NCBI GenBank assembly: GCA_964020975.1
Contig: OZ026616.1
Span: 84,865,868-84,929,867 of the forward strand
Length of the DNA stretch: 64,000 bases
Reading direction: 5' to 3'
Source of the DNA: Hermodice carunculata
Lineage: Eukaryota > Annelida > Polychaeta > Eunicida > Amphinomidae
Position 1 is the first letter of the stretch. Each line of letters begins with the position of its first letter. Of this stretch, positions 26,701-38,700 are shown in pieces. The notes beneath the pieces are model-generated. The model saw only the letters and a list, made by a program, of their open reading frames with translations, was not told the origin of the DNA and did no database searches. The position numbers were made by a program, and so were the translations under genes.

Positions 26701-29700
26701 TGTGTACAGACAATGGTAGTGCAGTGATACCTGTCTTAAAAGACCCCTCCAATGAGAGACCACATAACTTTTTAAGACCACTCTCTCAGAACACTGTGTT
26801 ATTTTTGTATACCTCTAATGAAAGACCACCTGTTTTGAGAGACTACATTGTGACCTGCCTGATGGGTGGTCTCTTAAGACAGGGACCATTGGGCCAAACA
26901 GGGAGTTGATATGCTGATACATATGAGGTGCAATCACTGCTATATGGACCTGACGGCCCAGAACTGTAAGTTTGTCAGAGAAACTGATTGTCAGTCAAAT
27001 TTAAGTTGTTGCACCTGAAGACCCAGCAGTAGGAGCTCAGTAGTGACACTGTAATTGAACTCATATTTGACCTGTTCATAAACATCACAGACTGACAGGA
27101 AGCAGTTGAATAAACAACCACAAAGTTGACTTCAGATAGGTATCGTACAAGTAACCATCACTAGTGTTGAGATTCCGGATTACAAACTAATCAAACAAGA
27201 GTAACCTGGGCAACTTATAGAAATAAGACTATATCGAACTCTGAAAATAACTATAAACTTATAGCATATGAACTTATCTAAGTGCAATTAATATCTTCAT
27301 ACAAAGTCATATTTTGTCTGTACACTGCACAAGCTAAAGATTATGGTTATGAAAAAAGATGTACAAACAATGGTAGTATATCGCCTAGCCAAAAAAAAAA
27401 AGCATAGATATGATAATACACACAATAACCAGTACATAGACACGAGGGACTAGAAAAACTCAGATTATCAGTCAAGTTTAAGATGTTGCACCTGAAGACC
27501 CAGCAGTATGGGCTCTGTAGTAATATCTTACTCACACGTGAACTCATATTTAACCCGTTCTTATACATCATGCTAACAGAAAATTTGTTTTGCTCAGAAT
27601 TGTAAATATGACCTTTCCAGATGGCATGCTCCAGGTCAAGAGCTGTTGTGGTGCAGGCTGGGCACACTGCATTATTTATCGGCAATGATATCATTCTTAA
27701 TTGTACTTTGAAAGGTCATTCCTGCCTTGAAAAGCTTAATAAATTCTTCAAATATATATACTAAATGAAACTTTCCTATGAAATACCATGGTCATGTTTC
27801 GTGATATACCGCTGGATTTTGCCTCCCAAACAGCACACTCCACCTTCAAATTCATATTTCATGTTTAACACCATGCTTGTTGTTTCATGCCTCAGCTCAC
27901 ACTAGATGGACTGTAAATAGAGAATTGCATTTCCGCTTGTGACGTCAGTCTAGACAACTCATTCTGGGGGCTTACTGTGTCACTGGTGTCCCGGTATTGT
28001 TGTCGCTGCAACGCTTAAGTGACAGGTGATTATTTACCTTGTGGGGACAGTACCCAAGCTTCAAATCATGCCTCAATGCTCCACTTACCTGTGCCGTAAG
28101 TGACAAAAATAAGAAAGAGAATTTGTTGTGGCATTCATTTCCAAAGAACCCTGTGTTACGGAGACAATGGGTTCGCCGTCTCAACAGACAAAACTTCATT
28201 ATGCTCTATTGTCAAAAGTTGTGTGGTGAACATTTTACGAATGATTGTCACACAGATTACATAGCTATTTTTCTTGGGCAACAGCCGGACAAGAGACCAG
28301 CTTTAAAAGAAGGATCCACTGTACCAACAAAGTTATGCAAACAAAATGATGGCACGTGGATCGTTGGAAGCCCAAGCAGCCAGGAGACTGTTACCCTGGC
28401 AACAAAGTCCCGGCCAAGTAACTCTGTAAGTGCAACATGGACAGGGGTTCACCTGTTCACTGCCAATAACTCGAGCATCGATTTCGATTTCTGGCTTATC
28501 TTGGTAGGGAATGAAACCTACACAAGTTTCTCTCATGTTGATGGGGCCGTACAGCCTGTATTCTTCTTCCTGACACAATTCACCAGAAGACGCATGTTCC
28601 TTGTCGCCTATGGCCACCATGATAAAATGATAAACAAGAAGTCAACTTCCTGTTTGAGTTCCCTCCTTCGTTAGTAGAAGCTTACAGCAGTGCGCGGAGA
28701 ACCATAATGTCTAGACTGACATCACTAAATATGGAAACATGCACTGCTTTTGAACTGGAAATTTCTGCCTCATTTTTCGCCAATACATAGCTCCCAATGA
28801 ATTTTTACTGATAACACACCTGGAAAGGAAAAGTAAGGCCATTTGGATATATTGGCACCAAGTTTCATATGATGGAAATGTTCTTTTAATTAAAGGCTAG
28901 TTACACCTCTAGCATCTTAAAGTACCAAGGTGCCTGGCCTCACTCTGCAGGCATCATTTCATGCTTTGCTGTTTGACGGACTCACCTTGGGAAGGACGGG
29001 GTGGGGGTGGAAGGGTTGCAGCTATATATATCTGTATTCCAATTGCCGCAAAGCCCCCCTGCCGTAGTGGCTGCAGGCTTTCATGTTTTCAATCACACCA
29101 GGTTATGACTGATAACCTGTCGTTAGCGCGACAGGCAGCAATAGCTGTCATCAGATGCTCAATGTCAATATTTTGTTACAATCTAGATCTTTCAAAAAAG
29201 ACCATTTAAAAATAACATTAAAGCATTATATCTTGCACCGAACAACCGGGGATATTGTTTTATTTTCATGCACTCATTCTTGTCCTGTCTTGTCATCCTA
29301 TGGATATCTGTGATTTGTTAAGTTAATAATGACACTCTTCATTTTTCCATCAGTAAACTTACTTATGCACTATCAGCAGTGAGATGCACACTTTTATGGC
29401 TATGATATTGACTGACAGACTGGCAGAAGTATTGATCACCCCTGTCAATTCAGCATGATACGTATAAACTGACACAATCTTTTAACCCTTTCTCAGGTCA
29501 AAAATGGCTGCATGTTTACTATCATCTGCTTCCAATTTCTTACCTTTGTCTCTGTTTTACAGACAGCATTCTGCAGCCTGTCCCTGACAGCCACCAGTAA
29601 ATCATGCCATACGAGCACGCACTTCCTTCACACAGGCTGAGTGCGACGCGAAAATTGTTAATTCAGTCTTACTTTGGAGGAGGAAAGGTTAAAATCACAA

Positions 29701-32700
29701 TAAGTGCGCATCTGAGTGTTGGATACAGAACAATGAAGGATAAAAACTGCCACTTTCTGCATTGGAAACTTTTACATAGCAATTTACGAGGCTCGTGTTC
29801 CACCATTAACCTTCTCTCACCCAAACCATCCAAAATTGTTCGGATATTACATGTGTACTTCATAGATTTCACTTTAATCTGCTACTGCTTACAGAAAGGA
29901 TTTTGAGAAAGCCTTGAAGTTGAGAGCTGTCAGGACAAGAAGTGGTCTATCAACAGCTTTTCTTGGCACTCAACCTGCTCCCAGGAAAACTGTTGACTTG
30001 AGTCTTATTCTAACCACGAAAGGGTGAAATAACTAACCTTTGGTTGTTCACCTTGAAGGCACGTTTCTAACTTGGTGACAGGATCAAAGGAAATGGCCCA
30101 GGCACAAGGGATATGAGAGACCTCTGGTGTATGGGACATGAACAAATCACTGATTTCTCCCTGAAAATAAAAACAACAGTTTATGTGAATCACAGAATAC
30201 AAGACTTCTGGTGAATGGACATCAGTCAACCCTTTCCTAATTAATTAACCCTTTCCCCCTCAAACCGGCCAAAACCGGCTGGTGGTCAAATGTCGTCTGC
30301 TTCAGTGTATTCTACAAGTTTCAACAGTTATGAAAAACAATTTGACTGAGATATATACATGAGACTTATCAAGATCACATGCCCCAGGTCAACAGCTTTC
30401 CTTGGCATGGGTTGGGCACTTAGTGCCTAACCCATGCCAAGGAAAGCTGTTGACTCAGAGAGACATGTATGGGTAAAAGGCTCCGAAACATGTCGAGTAG
30501 TTACCCGCTGAAGACCCTTTAATTTATTTGGGCTGATACAGCCTATGTCAAAATTTTACAGAGGAACGTGTGCAATATAGACAATAGTAATTCCATATAT
30601 ATACAGGTTAGACAGGGACAGGTTAGCTTATGGAGAGTAAAGAGTTCGAACTGCGGAATAGGATATTGACTACTAGGAAGTGGTTCTGGGCAAAAAGACA
30701 CAAATACAATTCAGTCTTAATTCAAGGGGGAAAGGGTTAAGCTCTCAACCTGGGGTATGCTATTATAACAGGCCCTATCTACAGCTCTAACCAAATATGT
30801 TTTCTATAGAGGAGAAATTTTTGTAAAAATATCAAAGCAGATAAAAATTTACATGCAAGCACTTTTGTGCCATTTAAGTAGGAAAGTGTTAAAACCTTTA
30901 CCCACTTCCTGCTACATCTAACTAAATGTCCCCCCAAAAATTGATACAACTCTACACATTATTCAGAACGTAATTTTTCAGCTTATATGAACTACTGCAT
31001 AGATTCCATTCATGTATCAGAAACACTAGCAATACCACATACTCCTTATATCATCCCCTCTAATTTTGGATCGCAGACAGACAGACAGACAAAAACAAAA
31101 AATAAATACAAAAAGCAAGCATGAAAGCATGCAAACAATGAAACAAATTTTTCATATTGAACACTTATCTTCTTTACGGTATTATTAAATACATAAGCAA
31201 CCATGAGGTACAGGTGACTCAAATTTTCCAGGTGTCTTTCCAGGGATATTAGGGTGAGTTAAATTTTGATACATTGTATATGTAATATGGAATGTGCTTT
31301 CTTTCACCAAATGCATTGTACTGGGAGACTCATCTACGCTCACTGAAACATTCAATAACAAGTGAGTGTGTACTTCAATCAACTTTATACTGCTTCATAA
31401 ATTTAATTAATTGGAACTCCTGAATTTTTACCACATATTTCTACATGTATTGTTTTGGTCATTGTTCAGTCATATGTAGCAAATGTCAAACTTTGTGTCA
31501 GTTCATTAAAACAAACAAAATTTATAACTAAAATTCACGACCACAAGTGTAAATGTAAAACTTAAATTTGGTCATTTCATCCTGATAAACAAAATGTCTT
31601 GCTGAGAGATAAAAATTATTTATTATAAAACATCTCTGATTTACCTGAGAAAATGATCCTGGTTTCCATCCATGTATTGCTTTATAAATGTTGGACTGTC
31701 TGATTCTTGAAAGATTGAGAAGAACAACGTTGAGGTTGTAGGCAGCACCCTGTAAATGTGAAAACAAAATGACTGTTAACTCATTCCATACCAGTCCCTG
31801 ATTTTTCCATATATTTACCTAGATTTAAGACAACAATTGCATATTTAAATTCTTCATGAAAAGAGCTTTCATTCAAGTACAAATATGCCTATAGTCTTAA
31901 GTCAGTGGTTCTGGCACTGCCTGGCAAGTCACCATAGTATGGAATGAGTTAACCATGGTACATTGACACATAATCACAACTAACCAACTTTTAAAGAGTT
32001 TGTCTTTTGGTTATTGCTTCTTTGTCGATTCTTCATACAGGTACATGTGCCGTAAATAGCCTTATTTTGCTGTATCTCTAATTTGAAGATTTTATGGGAA
32101 TATGAATTTGAAATTTCAAATTTTAAACATAAAAACACCAAATGTATTGAGTAATTAATCTTCCACCTTTTACCAAGCTGCACTCATTTTTTTTTTCAAA
32201 TGCTCAGATTGTCTCCAATGGGTCCAAATGTTCATGACACTAGGTTTCAAATTTACATAACAACATGAAACAAAATAAATCCAGACTTTCCATCCATAGA
32301 TGATTTTCATTCTTTAGGGAAAGTTGAGTAACTTTCTCTTCAGACTAGTTAATCTGATAGTGCTGGGTTGTAGAATTTTGGCACACAAATTTATGTGAGG
32401 ATATCAAAATGGAAGCTGTAATCTATGTTTTTTTTGTTTTTTTGTTTTTTTACCAATTGTGATGTGTTGATATGCTTCCTGTAGCTGTAACAACAAAGCC
32501 CACTTCAGTCCTGTTGTTATGTGGTACAGATCTCTCGGTGCAAGCTTTTTCTTTTAATATCACCATGAGATGACAAGACCACAGGACAGGCATTGTAACT
32601 TGCATACCAGTAAGTAAATAGGTCACAGTCACCTGAATATCTAACTACATGTGCTTCATATGAGCCACACAAGACACTTTTTGGACAAATTTCACCAAAA

Positions 32701-35700
32701 TATTTCTTGCCAATGTGGACATATAATGTTAAATTACCAAAATTTTCCACACACACAAAAGACAAACATATGGCAGATGATTGGGGATACATGCTCTCAG
32801 GAACAGATAAAAGTATAGAGTACCAATATTTTCACAATATCATGGATTCTAACAGAAGTGGAATATTCTGTCCTAGTTTGGAAATAAACATTATCTTCTT
32901 AGTTCAACTGACCAAAAACATAATGCTTCCCCTCTTGGCAACCCACAGTATCACCCTAATGTATGTTTACCAATGCAATGAATGGACTAAAAATTTAATT
33001 CCAGTAGTAAACACCAGATGGCACCCTGTGCCACACCATCATGTAACATAAAATACAAGAAAATTTAATATCAAAATTACTTAAACTGTACTTTTATAAC
33101 AGTGAAAACTAGAATAATGACCACGTCATCAAGGGCCCCACAAGTACCGTATTTTTATAGTCAAGTGGCTTTTCCTGGGGGTTAAGGACACTGGATTGCA
33201 ATCACAAGTCAATTCCTAAGCTACCTAAGTACATATGCTATGCAAGTTTGAAGCATCATGAACCTGTTCTTGAATTAATGTATGGAAAACCTCTTTTTTT
33301 TCTATGATGACATGTGACTTTGATACTGAATTTATATATGTAAACAAGATGTTATTGCTTTAGTAGCAACATTGTGTGGAGGAATGGATCCTGTTGTACC
33401 CTTTATGCAGTGCTAGGCCTGGATGAAACTTTCATAAGAGTGTGTGAGATACATAGGACACATTGTATATGGAATTAAAGCTTTTGTAATTATATACAAC
33501 TGTACCCATAAGCACACCAACTGTACATAAATGATTATCAGTACATAAATAAGTAGTGGCCAAAAGCACCCTCTGTGAAAAATACTTGCAATATGAAAGG
33601 AGGCATGGTGAACAAATGCAAAATTGACAACAAACCATTATGTTGGGAACTATGCAGTGTTACCTTAATCCACGTTTTTTTTCTTTTCTAAGTTTGATGA
33701 AGTTCTGAGAAATCCTTCTGTATACTGCATGGACCACATTTTACCAAATGGAGCAATGACCTTGACCTCTGACCTCAAGGTCAACCTTGAACAATCAAAC
33801 TAAGTCTTACCTGGATACAAATTTTTCTTGCATACTTTAGCAGATATTGCTTAGAAACCAATTTTCTTTGCAGTCCCCTCATGACCTAGACCTTTGACAA
33901 CAAATCCACCCATAAGCATTCTTTGCTAAAGTCTTACCTCAATCTATGTTTTAATCAAGTGTGTTGAATTTCTCTTAAATCCTTCTGTATACTGCATGGA
34001 ACACATTTTTCAAACAGCCCTGTGACTTTGACCTTTGGCCTCAATATTACTTGTGACAAGTCAAAAGTTAATTCTCCTCTGGATACATACAATGTCTAAA
34101 TATAATGACCTTCTATCAAATACTTCTTGAGATATTTCACTGAAATAAATTTACATTGCTATGCCCCTGTCATGTTGACCTTTGACCTCAAGTTAATGAA
34201 AAGCATTATGTAGCAAAGACTTATATGAATACACCTTGTGACCCAGTTTGATGAACTTGCATTGAATTGTTCTGGAGATATTGCATAAAATTTCATTTTA
34301 GTTTCAAGCTCCTGTGATCTTGATCTTGAGGTCAAGGTTACCCATAAACAATCCCAGCCAAGGTTTGACCTACATGCATCCTTTGACAACCTTTGAAGGC
34401 AATTGAATCAAAACGTTGGAAAGTTCATTGTCCGAAACGAAAAACAGATGGATGGACAGACAGACCGGTTGATTACTATAGGGCTCCTGCATCTAAGATG
34501 CAGGGCCATAAATATTGTGTATGTCCAGCTAATACATCTACATATCCTCTTTTATACTTACTTTTTTATTTGGCCACTTTATAACTCCAATAACCTGAAA
34601 CAACATTACATACATGGTAGCCATGTATACATTGTTACAATACATAAATTGTTACAAGATGCACATTGTTACTACAATATATACATTATACCAATATGTA
34701 TACCTGGTGCTGAATAACATAAGTGAAGTGATCATATCGAATTTTTCAATAAATGTATGTATGTGTGATGGACAGGATATAATATATGATAAACATAGGT
34801 CATGGCAAGAGTTGAAATTGACAGTGACCACAATTCATGACAACGTACTTGGCCTAACCTACAAGCTTATTTCTGTGGAATACAAGGATGGAAACATCAA
34901 CCAGCATGGATCCCCTGCTGTGAACAAGATACTTGACAGTAACCATTGATACGGCACAGTTATGGCAGTCTAGTCCAAAGGGCTGCTCAGCCCATGACAG
35001 ACACACTTAAGGATACACGGCAAGTTAGCTTTAGGTTCAGAAATGTGGGCCACTTTTCTTTTGAGAACTCTCTAAATACACTCAAACGTCCATAAAGTTC
35101 ATGTATACATTTTTGGAAAGCAAACAACATAAAGATCAATTCTGTATTACTGTAGCAGTGTTTACCAGCTACAATGTTTACACAGCAATTATCAGAGTGT
35201 TTAGAAGCGAATATCATTCTTTTATACACATTTGGCTTCAACTCCTACATTTCAATAGATTTTAAAACCAAATTAGATAGAACACCTATAAAAGTAAAAA
35301 GCATTTCTCAAATTTTGAACTTTGTTGTTGTTCGTCATAAACAGCTGTTTGAAGTTGAAGAGATGACACAAAAACGCATTCCATACCAGTCCCTGGTATT
35401 TCCGTATATTTACCTGGATTTATTAAATTCTTCATGAAAAGAGCTTTCATTCAAGTACCAACATGCCTATAGTCTTAAGTCAGTGGTTCTGGCACTGCCT
35501 GGCAAGTCATGCTGAAGCTGCCGCAAGGGCAGCTGCAGCATGACTTGCCAGGCAGTGCCAGAACCACTGACCAAGGCCTGTCACCATAGTATGGAATGAG
35601 TTAAAGGCAAGCCACCTTTGATCAACTCTGGAGACAAAATGGAACAAAAACTCGAAAATCTTAGACACCCTTTTTTGATTCAATACATAAAATTCAGTTT

Positions 35701-38700
35701 CCTGCAGACGTGAGGCCAATATGTTCAGACTTGAATAAGTTGAAGTCACATGTGTGCTAAATTATGATGATCACTTGTGCAATTAAAAAAGAAACACTGC
35801 AACCAGCTGACAAAGTGAAATTGAAATGAATAGCATCCTCGGTTTGTTAGCTTTCTGAAAATGTATAGTTTACCATACTTTATATTTGAATCCAAACTTA
35901 TATTCAGTGATTTGTGAAAGTTACTGCTCACTTGCTGTATGTCCTTAATGAGATACTGAAGGTATTAGGTGGCTACATCCCATATACAGTAGTCCCTCTC
36001 ACGAGAGACCCCTGTTGTGAGAGACCACCCTCTCAGGAGAGACCACTTTTCACATTCCCAAGTCCTATACTTCCCATGTTAATTTACCTGTCATGAAAGA
36101 CCACCTGTCTCATAAGACCACTTTTTTGTTGCTGTAGGGGTGGTCTCTGGTGACAGGGACCACTGTACTAGTATTCTGTTGAGCATGTACACAGCTGTAC
36201 ATCATGTGCTTAGTCATTACCCAAGCTGACAAACACTTGCTGATTTGTTGTAACTACACCAACATTTAATCACAGATGGTAATTTTATTAACATACTCTA
36301 GTTAAATCTTAACCTGTGTCCATGTAAAAGAGTTGATCAGAAAACCATGTCTGTGACAAGATGTATAAACAAAGCTACATAATCAGTGTAATCTACAAAT
36401 AATTTAATTTAATTTCAGGGATTGTTCAACATCAGTTGAAAACAAACACACAGTATTCTTTTTTTAGTGTATTGCCCTCCCTCCCTCTCTAGCCACCCCA
36501 CCTGCCCACCCAGGGCCAGAAAGAATATGATAAGTTTTCAGCTTATAACTAATAGAAACTGGCCTTATTTGTGATTCCAAGAGGAGATACAATAACTAGA
36601 AAAGAAGATTTGCTTCAAAGTAAATCTGTCTGTGTGCCTTCAAAAGTTGTAAAAATTAAATGCTACAACTTTTCTCCTTTGGTACTTCACATTCCATTAA
36701 GCTTATGGCTGGATGAAAATTTCATAGTACAAATGATCTTGACCTTTGACCTTTACAGGTCACATGTAAACTGCACAGATATAGTGTTATATACCCACAA
36801 TTTAAGCCCAACATGAACAAAATCAGATAAAAACTGACCAAGTTATGCCAAGATGAAACTTTAAAGGGGCGAAATAACCTCGACTTTTGCCCTTTAGAGG
36901 TTACATGTCCTCACAAAAATGTGCAGTGTTGCAATAGCTACAATTTGAGCGCAACATGATCAAAACTGGATAAAAATTGACCAAGTTATGGCCAACAGAA
37001 AGCCACCATAGAAAGTGGCCTTTGACCTTCAGATGACCTCTACCTGAAGTGAACCTTGACCTTTAAAATGACATTTTGACCTAAAATTGACCTTTGACCT
37101 TGAAATTTGTGATGACACTTGCCTTGCTATGCTCGAATTCCTATACACTTGGAAGCACATCTAATACAGTATATAAGATAATGATTTAGACTTGTACACA
37201 TTTTAACAATAAACACAGCTTGACAACCTCTCATCTTCATTAACTGTGATGTGTAGATTAAAGTAAACACCGGTCATCAAGAACATTATTTTTGTCAACT
37301 GAGAGCAGTTTAAACGTACACAAGTTTACGGTTTCTCTGTTCCATGCTGAACGCATCTCTCTGCACTATTGAATAATGTACACCAATGACAAGAATTCAT
37401 GCTCCCTGATAAACACGCATCTCTACACTATAAAACAATGTGCACCTATGACAAGAATTCATCCATCCTAATGAACACAAAAAGGGCAGTGTCCTGTTTT
37501 CTTATTGTATTTTTTTCAGAAATAAAAAAGTATATTTAAACCAATGAATACATCTCTGTACACTATTATATCATTGACCAGAATCCATAATGGCCACATA
37601 TCTGATGTGAACTTTGTGGACATCAATGACAAAATGACTGATTTTGTGTACAGAGTCAGCATGTTCTTAGGTAGCTGTTATTTCTGGATGGTTCGACAAA
37701 TACTTTTCTTTTAAATCAATAAATGTACCCATACATGCATGGAGAGTGCTACACGTTACAATTTTGTCCTCCATAAGGTCTATAATAATTCTCAAAGAAA
37801 AACACAAAACCTTGGTATACCATTGAAATGGTATCACAATATCATTATCACATTAAAGCCTTACAAGACTTTTCAGCAAGAATGCCATAACTATTAATTC
37901 ATAAATGACAGAAAGGTGGCCCAATCACTTATGTGACTGACCAAGTTTGTTACCTGTGATGGCAAAAATGTAGAAAAATGTTGCCAGAGCTCGGCCACAT
38001 CAGTCAGAAACCGCATCCTGGGGTGCACAAGAAGGACCTGGTGGGAAGACAGTTTACATGTATTACTTTAGTCACATTAAAATCTGCTCCTATTGTGCTC
38101 TGACACGTAATATTATATAACCCCTGTTGCAAACAAAAATTGGTCTTATGAGACCAATGGTTTTTAGTTACTGGAAAATGAAAAAGTTATTAAAAGGCAA
38201 TCAGAGATTGCTGGATCCATGCCCCCCCCCCCCCCCCCCCACCTAATTTATAAACTTGCTAATCACAGGTCTCATTTTGGAATGACTGTAGTCAATAAAA
38301 ATAGGCGACCCAGACACTTGACCTAGTGACCTACTTTTATGATTGATACACGACTGTGTCTAGATATACAGGTGTGTAAATTTTTATGATTCAGAGTCAA
38401 ACAACAACAGAATTACAGCACGGACATTAAGTGTTATGTAGCTTTACATGATTGTATCACTGTGACCCAAATACTTGACCTAGTGACCTACTTTTGATTC
38501 ATGACACACGTCTAGGTTAAGATATATGTGTGTGTAAAGTTTCATGAAACTAAATTACATAGTAAAGGAATTGTCGCCCAGACAGGATTTTATAAAGATA
38601 TATCTCTGTAACCCAGATACTTGACCTAGTGACCTACTTTTTGGCTAATGACACACCCTTATGTCTAAATGCAGCTGTCTGTAAAGTTCCATTGATCTAA

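Noticed and set aside
28333-28620. 95-aa minus-strand ORF considered as a LARGE exon
   Set aside because: No alignment to LARGE between exons 8 and 9, and it overlaps the THAP element in antisense.
29540-29620. Possible extra LARGE exon (VWHDLLVAVRDRLQNAV, donor AAAG|GTAAGA)
   Set aside because: Exons 8 and 9 already align without a gap to LARGE1. No pyrimidine-rich acceptor precedes it, and it lies inside a probable old TTAA MITE.
30640-30665. tRNA-derived B box (GAGTTCGAACTGC) in the 217-bp insert
   Set aside because: The possible A box lies too close, no cloverleaf can be drawn, and the second copy at 54.9 kb does not keep the box.
33760-33990. GTCTTACCT donors taken as exon ends for the missing GT8 segment
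   Set aside because: The phrase recurs in each unit of the tandem TGACCT repeat, so it is repeat sequence and not a splice site.
34614-34949. 111-aa plus-strand ORF ending VNKILDSNH
   Set aside because: It looks protein-like near its end, but it has no recognised domain, no splice partners, and sits antisense in an intron between repeats.
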